From assembly GCA_019454045.1 (NCBI GenBank), contig SKCR01029061.1:124001-188000 (forward strand): a stretch of 64,000 nucleotides of DNA, in the 5' to 3' direction. This document shows positions 34,200 through 45,451 of this stretch, piece after piece. A model generated the notes under the pieces. It was not told the origin of the DNA, did not search any database, and saw only the letters and a list, made by a program, of their open reading frames with translations. Source of the DNA: Zanthoxylum bungeanum. Taxonomy: Eukaryota > Streptophyta > Magnoliopsida > Sapindales > Rutaceae. The position numbers were made by a program, and so were the translations under genes. Positions within the stretch are counted from its first letter, which is position 1; the number at the start of each line of letters is the position of its first letter.

Positions 34200-34740
34200 T
34201 CATGTTGAAATACATCACGAACTGGCGATATGAAGCTGGGAGTGAACCAAGAATGACATTCTTACCGAGAATGTCATTCAGAATGAGATTATGTTGCCTC
34301 AATTGATCGATCAAATCGATCATCTGAAGAACATGTGAGCTAACAGCTTGCCCCTCATCCAATCACGCATGGAACAATTCCATTGCGACCTTATGAACAA
34401 TTACTTGTTCTTGGTTCTTAAACGATAGTCTCAATCACGTCATCATACTATACGCATCTAACATGCCATAGTATTGTTTCTTGAGTCCCGGGGACAGTGA
34501 ACTAAGAATGTATGATTTAACTCTTAAATCATCATTCTTCCAAGTTTCAAAAACTTGGCATTCCTTCTCCGTAGCATCCGCACCAACAGCAAGGGGCAAC
34601 AGACCCTCAAGAACATATCCCAATTTCTTGAAATTGAGGACAATCCTCAAATCCAAGTCTCAGTCAGCGAAGTTCTCAGCGCCTTTTAGTTTGTTCGCAT
34701 CAAGCATACGCGCAAACTAATTTGTGGATGGTGCCGCCAT
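33970..34740 (-). pseudogene. Copia F3 gag (minus strand)
   Basis: The ATG lies at 34,738-34,740 (MAAPSTN), soon followed by a stop and, within about 25 codons, by another. The body is readable: LDANKLKGAENF, then DLRIVLNFKKLGYVL and LGSLPASYRQFVMYFN, the UBN2-type gag core. Close to its end is an exceptional lysine-glycine tract, KGKKKKGKKKKGKKKKG, encoded near 34,021-34,072, just before the zinc knuckle read in the next frame. It is likely an RNA-binding linker that expanded by slippage. It is broken by at least three stops or shifts. Confidence 0.85.
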
Positions 34741-35479
34741 CACAAATCTATCATATAGATCACGAAAAACGGTTAGCAGAGAATATACAGTTTCATATAA
34801 TATCAAAAGCATAAACTAGATCATGGATTTTTAATCTAAAAATGCCTCTCCCACTAAAACATGCAATATTGTAATCCCAACAGAATACAAAGACTTAATA
34901 ATTAAATTAAATACAAAATAGTGAAAAATGGATCCCGTGAATATATTTCAGCTCACAGCAGAGGCACGGTCTCGCCTACGTATATTCATCAGGCAGACAA
35001 CTCATTTGTCAATCACTCATCAATGACTCTTGGGTTTCTGATCCTGGTCGTTTCTCGTTGTCACTGCTAAGGCAGGCCCACAAGGAGACGTACTAAGGTT
35101 TAAACTTGTCAATGATAAACTCAAGTTAAAACTGTGTAACCCTGAATAGCTAGGGCACGTTCAGGATCTCCGCTTCGCTTGAATTTAATCTGATATCTAA
35201 TATAAATCCGGCATAAATAAATCGCTATCTCTATCGGCTACAATCCTCACAGCAGAGGCACGGTCTCGGATGTAGTCACGAGAAATAGTCATAAACTGTA
35301 TTGACAAGACGGAACATATAACATGCATCAAATACATAATTACATTTAAACCTTATTAATTAAGGATTTTTCGGCCTAAGTTTCATACACCCTAAATCTA
35401 ATCAAATTAGATTATAACATGCATGTATAAGTTAAGAAAACATGATTTAAACATTGAATTAAAGAGCTAATCATATTAG
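34741..35479 (-). other. F3 leader (part)
   Basis: Non-coding DNA between F3 gag and its primer-binding site, split by the F1-C insertion (it continues at 45,413). It holds a direct repeat, CTCACAGCAGAGGCACGG followed by TCTCG, at about 34,952 and again at about 35,247. Its final bases ATTAG (35,475-35,479) are the left target duplication of F1-C. Confidence 0.75.
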
Positions 35480-37314
35480 TGTTAGACATTATGACCCATA
35501 GCGTCACTGTTTTGTAAATGATATTGTATTATTGTACAAAATTAACTGTGTGATAATGAAATTGCCTTTTGCCATTTTGTAATTTATTTACTTTGATATA
35601 TAAATGGCGAAAGTCCATATGATTAGTTCCTTGTTGAGATGATATGAGACAATATCAATATATAAAAGGATTAATCATTAAATATCCCTAGTCGGAGTAT
35701 TATCGAGATAGGACATCGATAATGCGGAATAGACTAGTATTGCACTTGTGCACGTTGTGAGGGCACAACAGCATAGTTCTCATATATTTAAGTATTGGAT
35801 ACTTATGCGAGTGCGATAGGAGGTTGTGTTTTACCGATGGTACGGAAAACAGCTTCGCTCTGGATAGACCCCGCGGAATCCCATTGGTAGTATGTCTGCG
35901 TGTCTATGGGAGGCCGCATCAGGGTAGGTGTATATGGTCTTAACCTGAGACTTGCATCGCTAGTACTTACGACAATCGGTAAACTTTGGTTTTGGTGGTT
36001 GGGGGCTTTAACCAGTTCTGTGTTCACCACTTCTGGGTTTATCAGGAATCGTAGTGTACTGGGTGTGATGTCAAGATGGAAGTGTCACTTCAGACATATG
36101 GAGTTGATGATCTCGCAGGACACAGAACTAGTACTCTATAAAAGGTTGCAACCGTCGGGGCAATATGACTAGGTCAGGATTGTCCGATTTAAAGAGACTA
36201 GTTGCTTGATGTCCGATATATGTTTCGTACGGGGCAGACACATTTCCAGCCCCAGGCCTAACATGTGATCAAACGACACTGGATCGATGATGTACGCAAT
36301 ACTACGGTATACTACGCTTGATATAGATCTAATATTCCTATAAGAATATTTCTGGAGAATTGGGTAGGCATCGCGCTTTGCTAGAAGCCAACCTTGTCTT
36401 GTAAATCGGTAAAAACGTAGTACTAGGTACGTACGTGTTCGGATTATCCGACGACCGTATTTACTGCCAACATATCCGGAGATCTCTCGGGTCGCTTCCT
36501 GAAGATTCACCTATGATATTGATTCGAACTTTATTAATCTTGGATTAATTACGGAGAAACTTTATCTTGGATAAAATGCCTTATTTGAGAGAGAACGATT
36601 AATTTGGAATTAATCGGTAAAATAATATATTCGATATATTAAACGAAATTAGATTTCGACGCGGAATTAAAATCGGATTTTAATTCGGGCAAACGAATCA
36701 ATTTAGAATTAATTCGTTAGCGACGTGAATAGTGATTTCGCTAGGCATAATTATTTAATTTACGTCGCGACGGAAATTCGTTAATTCGGAATTAGCGAAA
36801 CCGAGCCCGAAAGTGTTTGCGGACCACTAGTCATCTATTCATAACATAAGTTGGTGGAAGTCACTTTAATGGACTTTTTGGAGGAGATTGGTTTTTTTTT
36901 TGAGGTTTTTGGATTTGGTATATACCAAATATTTGGTATTAGATATCATTATTCATTCTTTTAGAAAGAAATTTAAAAGAAAAAAAGCTCTCCCTCTCTC
37001 TCATTGCCGAAACTCACCAAGGCAAGGAAGAATTTTTTTTTCTTCAATTTCTCTTTTGCTAGCACATCTTGGAATCAAAGGAGGTGATAGGGAAACACCT
37101 TGGAGCTTGGAATACACAAAGCTTGGAGCTTTCATCCACTTCCTTCACCTTGGCCGAAACTTCAAGGAACTTCTTTGGAGCTTCAACCTTTGTTCATCAT
37201 CTTCATCACTAAGCTTTGTAAGTATGATTCCGCCATGCTTCAAGTTTATTATATATTCATTTGTTGTATTTCATATGCTTGATCTTTCCTTGGGACAAAT
37301 AATAGAAACCAACA
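35480..37314 (+). repeat. 5' LTR of F1-C
   Basis: 1,835 bp, TGTTAGACATTATGACCC to ACCAACA. It is shorter than its partner because about 105 bp after GTGTTTGCGGAC (near 36,822) are missing. A TATATAAAT box near 35,597 and a CTATAAAAGG box near 36,136 are promoter candidates. The identical-looking ORFs here and in the 3' LTR (35,900-36,172 and 43,909-44,181) reflect LTR duplication. Confidence 0.95.
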
Positions 37315-37315
37315 A

Positions 37316-37330
37316 TGGTATCATGGAGCC
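37316..37330 (+). other. Primer-binding site of F1-C
   Basis: TGGTATCATGGAGCC, one base after the LTR, is complementary to the initiator-methionine tRNA end with the same two-base interruption as in element B. Confidence 0.8.
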
Positions 37331-39513
37331 ATGGTTAAGCATGAAATACTTTAGGTTAAAATTTGGGTAAAATTGATTGAAGCATGTTCTTGTGAAATTT
37401 GATGAATGAGTATGCTTATATGTATGTATAATGACATAATATGTAATCAATTTGATGAAAAATGCATTGGATGATTTTTCCCCAAAATTATGCCTTGGCC
37501 GAATACATCACTACTTGGAGTGGATTGGAATTTTTTGGTTGTAAGATCATTGGATGACTTAAAACGTATACGGGACGTAGATTAGTGATTCAATCGGATT
37601 GAAAAACAAATCGACACAAAAAATTCACCTTGGCCGAATGTAATGGACATGAAAGGACTTGATTTTTTGTTCAAATAATTGTTGGACATGTGTTTTGAAC
37701 AAGTGATGATTAATAAATTAAATTGGTGTTTTGGAAATATTTGGTTTAATGTATTAATCATGGATTTACACTTTAATTAATTGGATTTTAAAATTTGGAA
37801 TATTAAAATTTAATTAATGGGCTTAATTGTAAATTGGGCTTGAATTATTATATTTGGGCATAATGGGCTTGGTTGGGCCAAGTGGATTTGGGCCAAAAGG
37901 ATTGGATCCAATTTGGGCCTAAATCACTCCATTAAGTCCAAATATGGTAAAATGGGCTTTTATGTTTAATTGGGCCTTATGGGCTTGAAATTGATTTTAT
38001 GGCATTAAGGGTGATTCCTTATTTGGGTTTGGCAATTGGGTTTGACCCGCATTGACCAAAGCCCAAGCCTTAATAAATCAATTGAAAGCCCATCGGACTT
38101 TAATTAAACAAACATTGGATGTTAGTTGGGCTTTGAGACCCAATTAGATTAGATTTAGAATCTAAGTCTTTAAAGCACATTATAGTGTAAACATTTAATT
38201 TGGAATTAAAATTAATTGAATTAGTATTGAATACGAATTAAATTAGATTTAATAAGTAGTTCGATATAATTCGCGAATTCGTACCTTATGTACTTATTCT
38301 CAAACGAGTTGGACTCGCGCAAAATCAAAAATCGTTGTTTGAACATTGGATGATCACTTAAACAAAGACTAATTAATTGGATTAGATTGGTTGTAAAAGC
38401 ATGTCTTGTTTGAATATATATGTATGTGATGAATGAATAGTGTATATCGGATGGATATTAGAAGGGAAAGGGTAATTCTAGGAATTATTGTAAATTTAGA
38501 ATTTATAAATTGGACCTGCGTGTCCAGCCTTATCTCTTTTATCTCTTTGTATTCTTTTCTCACCTAATTCCCCTCAATGTAAATGAGGTTTCTCTTATTG
38601 TATTATGTAATTGGGTAGAAGTAGAATAGTGCTAGCGGGGAGAGGAAAGGGAGTGATTTGTTCTAGGAACAAGTTGTTTATATATCCATCCGCATATCAC
38701 TATTAATTTACTTTACGCGCTTTATGATGTTTTAGAAGCATGCTTAAGGGTGTATGTTGATGAGACCTAACAAAGATAATAAATTGGTTGCCAATTACGC
38801 GAAAATCCCTCAATTTATATTAAGCGAATATCCTTCCATTGAATGATTCTCGTTCAAGATCCAATTGGCATTGGTTTGTTGGCCAAAGTCAAGACCTTGT
38901 CAATTAGGATGTACTTGAATCATGAGAGTTTTGTTCCACATCGGTGTCTAGTCCAAGTTGTGATTTGTTGGCCAAAGTCAAGATCACTTCTTGTCCAAAG
39001 ACATTGATTACGAAACTTTCCTTGTCAATGGGTCCCGCTTAACTGGAATCATTAGGTTTGTGTGCCAAAGCCAAGGCCTAGATGATTCGGAGGATAAGGT
39101 TAGGAAAATGTATTAGATACATTGACATAAGTATTGTACATATGTTTAGGACTTGGATGTCCACCTAACCGGATCTAGGAATTGGATTGGATCCAATTGA
39201 TCTGTGAGATCTACCTAGTTAAGTAGCATACAGCTTGTTGGCCAAAGTCAAGGTTGTGTGTTATTTAACGGGATCCTAGCCCACTAGGAAATAGGATTTC
39301 CCGAGTTCTCAACAGAGGGTTAGAGACTCGATGAAAATAGTGGGAGGCTAGTATGTGAATTTGCAATTTCGTTCAGATACTTTGCCTTACGCGTATTTCA
39401 AAATTTTTCGTCTATTTTTAAATTAGTTGGACTAATACATTGTTATTTTTCTTGTAACAGTTTGACTGTACCCATTTCATCGTCAACTAAATAGTTAGAC
39501 TATTGTGGTTGAG
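37331..39513 (+). other. F1-C leader
   Basis: Non-coding, about 2.2 kb, colinear with the leaders of A and B. The TGGGC-rich block is at about 37,810-38,150 (including AATGGGCTTGG and TTGGGCCAAG) and the TTGTTGGCCAAAGTCAAG motif is at about 38,876, 38,959 and 39,236. It is the template between the priming site and gag, and would contain packaging signals. No maintained ORF is present; the ORF starting before the gag ATG uses a GTG and is not meaningful. Confidence 0.85.
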
Positions 39514-40299
39514 ATGGCTAGCAAGGGAAATGTGCGTGACATCATCATGGGTGATAATGTCTTTAAAGGCACAAACTTCGCTGACTGGGAAATGAACCTC
39601 AAGATAGTACTTGGGGCTGAGAGGCTACTGTACACTATACAGACACCTCTCCCGCCTAGACCCACTGATCCGCTTGAGCTGGAGTTATGGAGAACTCACA
39701 GCGAGGATTGTGACACAGCTCAGGCTGTTATGTTAGCTTCAATGACTCAACACTTTCGTCGCCAGAATAGGGACTTGGATCCTTATAACATGATGGCTAG
39801 ACTGCAAGATCTCCACCGCACCAACAAGCGGATGGAGAGGTATGAGTTAGTGAAGAAACTCTTCCGCACCCGAATGACTGAAGGCACATCAGTTGAGGTC
39901 CATGGGGCTCAAATGATTGCCGATATTGATGAGTTGGGCAGTATGGGAATAGTCTTGGAGGCCGAGCTGACTGTAGATTTGATCTTACAATCACTTCCCG
40001 ATACTTGGAAACAAATCATAATCAACTATAAGTTGATGGATACCGATGACACTCTTGGAGAGCTGTTATCCATGCTGAAGGAGTCTGAAAAAGAACTCCT
40101 AAAAGGGGGCAAGCGCGAGGCGCACTATGCATCGACCTCTCAGGGGCCAAGGGCTGGGCCCAAGGCCACTGGAGGGGTGAAGAAGAGGAAATATAAAGAA
40201 CAAGGTAAAGGGCAAGTTGACAAAGGCTTCTGGGAAGCCAAGGGACAAATCTCAAGATGTCTGCCTCAAATGCGGCAAAAAGGGTCACTGGAAACGTGA
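39514..40299 (+). pseudogene. F1-C gag
   Basis: The ATG at 39,514 (MASKGNVRDIIMG) agrees with the start in element B. It encodes the copia UBN2-type capsid (GTNFADWEMNLKIVLGAERL, LILQSLPDTWKQIIINYKLM) and a basic linker. A one-base insertion near 40,190, relative to element B, throws it out of frame before the zinc knuckle. The correct frame (from 40,217) shows CLKCGKKGHWKRDC at 40,262-40,303. Upstream of the shift the frame is fully open, unlike A and B. Confidence 0.93.
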
Positions 40300-41522
40300 C
40301 TGCCGAGTGGGCAAAGGACAAAAGGAGGATATCAAGGCAGGCAAGGCTCTAGCCTCTGGTACGTTTGTTATTGAAATTAATATGACTACTTCTAGTCTTA
40401 AAAATTGGATTTTTGATTCTGGTTGTGCTGCTCATATTTGTACTGATTTGCAGGATCTGCAGAATAGCAGGGTGCTGGCTTCAGGGGAGGTTGACCTACG
40501 AGTCGGAAACGGAACATCAGTTGCTGTTTTGGCTGTAGGGACTTTTGTTTTAGAACTGCCCTCGGGGCATGTACTTAAACTTTTGAACTGTTATTATATA
40601 CCTAGTTTAACTAGGAATATTATATCTGTATCTTTGTTAACCCAGCATGGGTACACTTTTGTATTTAGAAACACTGGGTGTTATTTATATAAAAATGATG
40701 CAGAAATATGCACTGCCGTTGCAAATAATGGTCTTTATATTTTGAATATAAATGAATCTCCTAAACGTAAAATGACAAACAAAAGGCTCAAAATGAGTAA
40801 TCTAAAAGATGAAGCTTACATGTGGCATTGTCGTCTAGGACACATAAACAAGACTCGCATATCCACACTTTCGAAGAGTGGATACTTGGACGGATTTGAT
40901 CCTAATTCATATGATGTCTGCGAATCTTGTCTTTTAGGCAAAATGCCTAAATCACCTTTTAGCGGTAAAGGTGAACGTGCCACAGAACTGTTAGCCCTCG
41001 TTCATAGTGACGTATGTGGGCCCATGTCTAGCCAGGCTAGAGGTGGATATCACTTACTTCGTAACCTTTACGGATGATGCATCTCGTTACGGTTATGTGT
41101 ATCTAATGAAACACAAGTCGGAAACTTTTGAGAAATTCAAAGAGTTTCGACACGAAGTAGAAAAACAAACAGGCAAGAGTATTAAGACATTGCGGTCAGA
41201 CCGTGGTGGCGAATACTTAAGTTATGAGTTTCAAGATTACTTGAAAGAATATGGTATTCTTTCACAGTGGACTCCTCCTGGAACACCGCAATTAAACGGT
41301 GTGTCTGAACGGAGAAACCGTACCTTGCTAGACATGGTAAGGTCTATGATGAGTCGCACTGAGCTACCAATATCCTTCTGGGGATACGCATTATACAGTG
41401 CAGTACTTATTTTGAATAAGGTTCCGTCGAAGTCTGTTGAACAGACTCCATACGAGATATGGACAGGAAGGAAACCAGGTTTCTCTCTTCCTGAAGATTT
41501 GGGGATGCTGGGCATATGTTAA
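40217..41522 (+). pseudogene. F1-C protease and integrase
   Basis: The first frame (to 41,077) holds the zinc knuckle, the protease active site DSG (NWIFDSGCAAHIC) and the GAG-pre-integrase domain (MWHCRLGHINKTRI, CESCLLGKMPKSPF). A one-base insertion near 41,055 moves the integrase core to the next frame (41,007-41,522), where FTDDASRYGYVYL, SDRGGEYLS and PPGTPQLNGVSERRNRTLLDM carry the DDE catalytic triad together with HSDVCGP upstream. All catalytic residues that I can see are intact. Protease would process the polyprotein and integrase would insert the cDNA. Confidence 0.93.
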
Positions 41523-43476
41523 ACGTTTGGAAGGTACCAAACTAGAACCCAAATCAGATAAATGCCTTTTCGTGGGATATCCTAGGGAAACCAAAGGATA
41601 TTACTTCTATCACCCACAAGAGAACAAAGTATTTGTTGCTCTGCATGCATTTTTCCTTGAGAAGGAATTTCTAGATGCAGTGGTAAGTGGGAGGAAAGTA
41701 GAACTCGATGAAAATCGTAGTGATACTGTTCCTGGCAATGAATCAACGACGGAACATGAACAGACCATCCGGGATGAGTCTGTACCACAATCTTCATATA
41801 CACAAGGACCGCGTAGGTCGGAGAGAGTCAGGACAATACCTGAGAGGTATGGGTACCTGATCTCGCCTCATGTAGATATTAATCTTATTGAGGATAATGA
41901 ACCGACTACGTATGAGGAAGCAATACAGGATATTGATTCCGCTTTATGGCAAGAAGCCATGAAGTCCGAGATGGATTCCATGTATGCCAACCAAGTTTGG
42001 ACACTGGTTGATGCACCAGAAGGCGTAAAGCCTATTGGATGCAGATGGATCTTCAAGAAGAAGACCGACATGGATGGCAACGTGCAAACATACAAAGCTA
42101 GGCTTGTAGCAAAGGGGTATCGTCAACAATATGGTGTTGATTATGACGAAACTTTCTCACCCGTTGCCATGATTAAATCCATTCGGATAATGCTTGCAAT
42201 AGCTGCATATTTCGATTACGAGATATGGCAGATGGACGTTAAAACCGCTTTCCTTAACGGAAACCTTTTGGAGGATGTTTATATGCAACAGCCTGACGGT
42301 TTTATCGTACCTAGACTTGCAAACAAGGTTTGTAAGTTAAATCGATCCATTTATGGATTGAAGCAAGCATCACGGTCATGGAATCAGCGTTTTGATGAGA
42401 TCATAAAAGAATATGATTTCGTGCAAAATGAAGATGACCATTGTGTATACAAGAAGACTAGTGGGAGAGCACTGACTTTTATTGTCCTTTATGTCGACGA
42501 TGTATTGCTTATAGGCAATGACATTCCCATGCTAACGTCGGTAAAAGCTTGGCTTTCATTAAAATTCTCCATGAAAGATCTGGGAGAAGCAGCCTTTATT
42601 CTGGGAATAAAGATCTACCGGGATAGATCTAGAAAGCTGCTTGGACTCTCCCAGAGTACATATATTGACAAAGTGTTGAAGCGATTCAGCATGGATCAAT
42701 CCAAGAAAGGATTGATGCCAATGTTACGTGGTATCTCTCTGTCTAAGGACATGTGTCCTAAGACTCAAGAAGAGAGAGATAACATGAGTCGGATACCGTT
42801 CGCCTCGGCAGTCGGATCGATCATGTATGCCATGATATGTACACGACCTGATGTGTCATATGCTTTGAGCATGTGCAGTCGCTATCAGGCCGATCCAGGT
42901 GAAGGTCACTGGATGGCAGTTAAGAACATCCTTAAGTATCTTAGACGAACTAAGGATGCTTTCTTAATTTATGGAGAAGGAGAACTTGCGGTATCTGGGT
43001 ATGCTGATGCAAGTTTCCAAACCGACAAGGACGACTTCAAGTCGCAATCTGGGTACATTTTTTGTTTGAATAACGGAGCAGTGAGCTGGAAATCTTCCAA
43101 GCAAGATACTGTTGCCGATTCAACAACAGAAGCGGAGTACATCGCTGCGTCGGAAGCAGCAAAGGAGGCAGTTTGGATCCGAAAATTCCTAATCGGATTA
43201 GGAGTAGTTCCGTTAGCTGCTGAGCCCGTTCCATTGTATTGTGACAATAACGGGGCTATAGCACAAGCTAAGGAACCAAGGTCTCATCAACGATCCAAGC
43301 ATGTTCTTCGGCGTTACCATCTGATTCGAGAGATTATACATCGTGGCGATGTAAAGGTCGAGAAGGTCGCATCAGATAACAACATTGCAGATCCGCTGAC
43401 GAAGGCTGTTTATACGCATGTGTTTGAGCGACACATACATAGTTCAGGTATTAGATGCTTGAGTGACTGGCTATAG
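41437..43476 (+). pseudogene. F1-C reverse transcriptase and RNase H
   Basis: After a third one-base insertion near 41,490, a 679-codon frame is open to the stop. It includes the end of integrase (CLFVGYPRETKGYYFYHP), a linker, RT (NQVWTLVDAPEGVKPIGC, QMDVKTAFLNGNL, the catalytic YVDD in IVLYVDDVLLIGND) and RNase H (SGYADASFQTD, ADSTTEAEYIAA, CDNNGAIAQAK) ending SSGIRCLSDWL. No internal stop is present and all catalytic motifs are readable. This is the best preserved polymerase in the window. Confidence 0.95.
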
Positions 43477-43479
43477 GCC

Positions 43480-43490
43480 AAGTGGGAGAT
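43480..43490 (+). other. Polypurine tract of F1-C
   Basis: AAGTGGGAGAT directly precedes the TG of the 3' LTR, the expected plus-strand primer. The same tract, with one change, precedes the LTR at 5255. Confidence 0.85.
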
Positions 43491-45412
43491 TGTTAGACAT
43501 TATGACCCATAGCGTCACTGTTTTGTAAATGATATTGTATTATTGTACAAAATTAACTGTGTGATAATGAAATTGCCTTTTGCCATTTTGTAATTTATTT
43601 ACTTTGATATATAAATGGCGAAAGTCCATATGATTAGTTCCTTGTTGAGATGATATGAGACAGTATCAATATAAAAGGATTAATCATTAAATATCCCTAG
43701 TCGGAGTATTATCGAGATAGGACATCGATAATGCGGAATAGACTAGTATTGCACTTGTGCACGTTGTGAGGGCACAACAGCATAGTTCTCATATATTTAA
43801 GTATTGGATACTTATGCGAGTGCGATAGGAGGTTGTGTTTTACCGATGGTACGGAAAACAGCTTCGCTCTGGATAGACCCCGCGGAATCCCATTGGTAGT
43901 ATGTCTGCGTGTCTATGGGAGGCCGCATCAGGGTAGGTGTATATGGTCTTAACCTGAGACTTGCATCGCTAGTACTTACGACAATCGGTAAACTTTGGTT
44001 TTGGTGGTTGGGGGCTTTAACCAGTTCTGTGTTCACCACTTCTGGGTTTATCAGGAATCGTAGTGTACTGGGTGTGATGTCAAGATGGAAGTGTCACTTC
44101 AGACATATGGAGTTGATGATCTCGCAGGACACAGAACTAGTACTCTATAAAAGGTTGCAACCGTCGGGGCAATATGACTAGGTCAGGATTGTCCGATTTA
44201 AAGAGACTAGTTGCTTGATGTCCGATATATGTTTCGTACGGGGCAGACACATTTCCAGCCCCAGGCCTAACATGTGATCAAACGACACTGGATCGATGTA
44301 CGCAATACTACGGTATACTACGCTTGATATAGATCTAATATTCCTATAAGAATATTTCTGGAGAATTGGGTAGGCATCGCGCTTTGCTAGAAGCCAACCT
44401 TGTCTTGTAAATCGGTAAAAACGTAGTACTAGGTACGTACGTGTTCGGATTATCCGACGGCCGTATTTACTGCCAACATATCCGGAGATCTCTCGGGTCG
44501 CTTCCTGAAGATTCACCTATGATGTTTGATTCGAACTTTATTAATCTTGGATTAATTACGGAGAAAATTTATCTTGGATAAAATGCCTTATTTGAGAGAG
44601 AACGATTAATTCGGAATTAATCGGTAAAATAATATATTCGATATATTAAACGAAATTAGATTTCGACGCGGAATTAAAATCGGATTTTAATTCGGGCAAA
44701 CGAATCAATTGAATTAATTCGTTAGCGACGTGAATAGTGATTTCACTAGGCGTAATTATTTAATTTACGTCGCGACGGAAATTCGTTAATTCGGAATTAG
44801 CGAAACCGAGCCCGAAAGTGTTTGCGGACACATTCGTATTTTGAAACGAGTGGGACCCGCAAGTCACATCGCGAAGTCACATCGATTGACATGACAAGTT
44901 GATAGAAGTCCACATCACTTTATTAAAGTGACATCTAGTCACTATTCATGACATAAGTTGGTGGAGCCTTTAATGGCTTTTTGGAGGGAGATTGGTTTTG
45001 ATTTTTGGATTTGGTATATACCAAATATTGGTATTAGATATCATTATTCATTCTTTTAGAAAGAAATTATCAAAGAAAGAAATTGCCTCTCCCTCTCTCT
45101 CATTGGCCGTAACTCACCAAGGCAAGGAAGAAATTTTTTTTCTTCAATTTCTCTTTTGCTAGCACATCTTGGAATCAAAGGAGGTGATAGGGAAACCAAC
45201 CTTGGAGCTTGGAATACACAAAGCTTGGAGCTTTCATCACTTCTTCACCTTGGCCGAAACTTCAAGGAACTTTTGGGCTTCAACCTTTGTTCATCATCTT
45301 CATCACTAAGCTTTGTAAGTATGATTCCGCCATGCTTCAAGTTTATTATATATTCATATTGTTGTATTTCATATGCTTGATCTTTCCTTGGGACAAATAA
45401 TAGAAACCAACA
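43491..45412 (+). repeat. 3' LTR of F1-C
   Basis: 1,922 bp, TGTTAGACATTATGACCC to ACCAACA, followed by the ATTAG duplication. It retains the segment of about 105 bp that is missing from the 5' LTR (about 44,832-44,935), so the loss happened after insertion. Confidence 0.95.
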
Positions 45413-45434
45413 ATTAGGGACCTAGAATCAGATA

Positions 45435-45446
45435 GCTCTGATACCA
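45435..45446 (-). other. Primer-binding site of F3
   Basis: On the minus strand this reads TGGTATCAGAGC, a perfect 12-base match to the complement of the initiator-methionine tRNA end, five bases from the LTR boundary. It fixes the direction of F3 and shows that 45,452 is the inner end of its 5' LTR. Confidence 0.93.
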
Positions 45447-45451
45447 TTTTT

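Larger units (their letters stand above)
35480..45412 (+). mobile_element. F1-C: full-length young copia retrotransposon (9.93 kb)
   Basis: Complete structure: 5' LTR 35,480-37,314, primer-binding site, leader, gag-pol 39,514-43,476, polypurine tract, 3' LTR 43,491-45,412. A perfect 5-bp duplication ATTAG lies at 35,475-35,479 and 45,413-45,417. It sits in the leader of F3 in the opposite direction. By eye the two LTRs differ at only about ten single bases, apart from indels including a loss of about 105 bp in the 5' LTR, so it is the most recent large insertion in the window. The RNase H wording (VADSTTEAEYIAASEA, then CDNNGAIAQAKEPRSHQ) suggests the Tork-like branch of copia; that lineage call is inference. 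It cannot make its polyprotein because of three frameshifts. Confidence 0.96.

Noticed and set aside
35900..36172. A 90-codon ORF found identically at 43,909-44,181, as if a conserved gene
   Set aside because: The two are the LTRs of one young insertion, so identity is expected. Older LTR copies do not keep the same start or end.
37315..39513. Possible extra gene in the 2.2-kb F1 leader
   Set aside because: No ORF is shared by the three leaders. Conservation is in short motifs, not codons.
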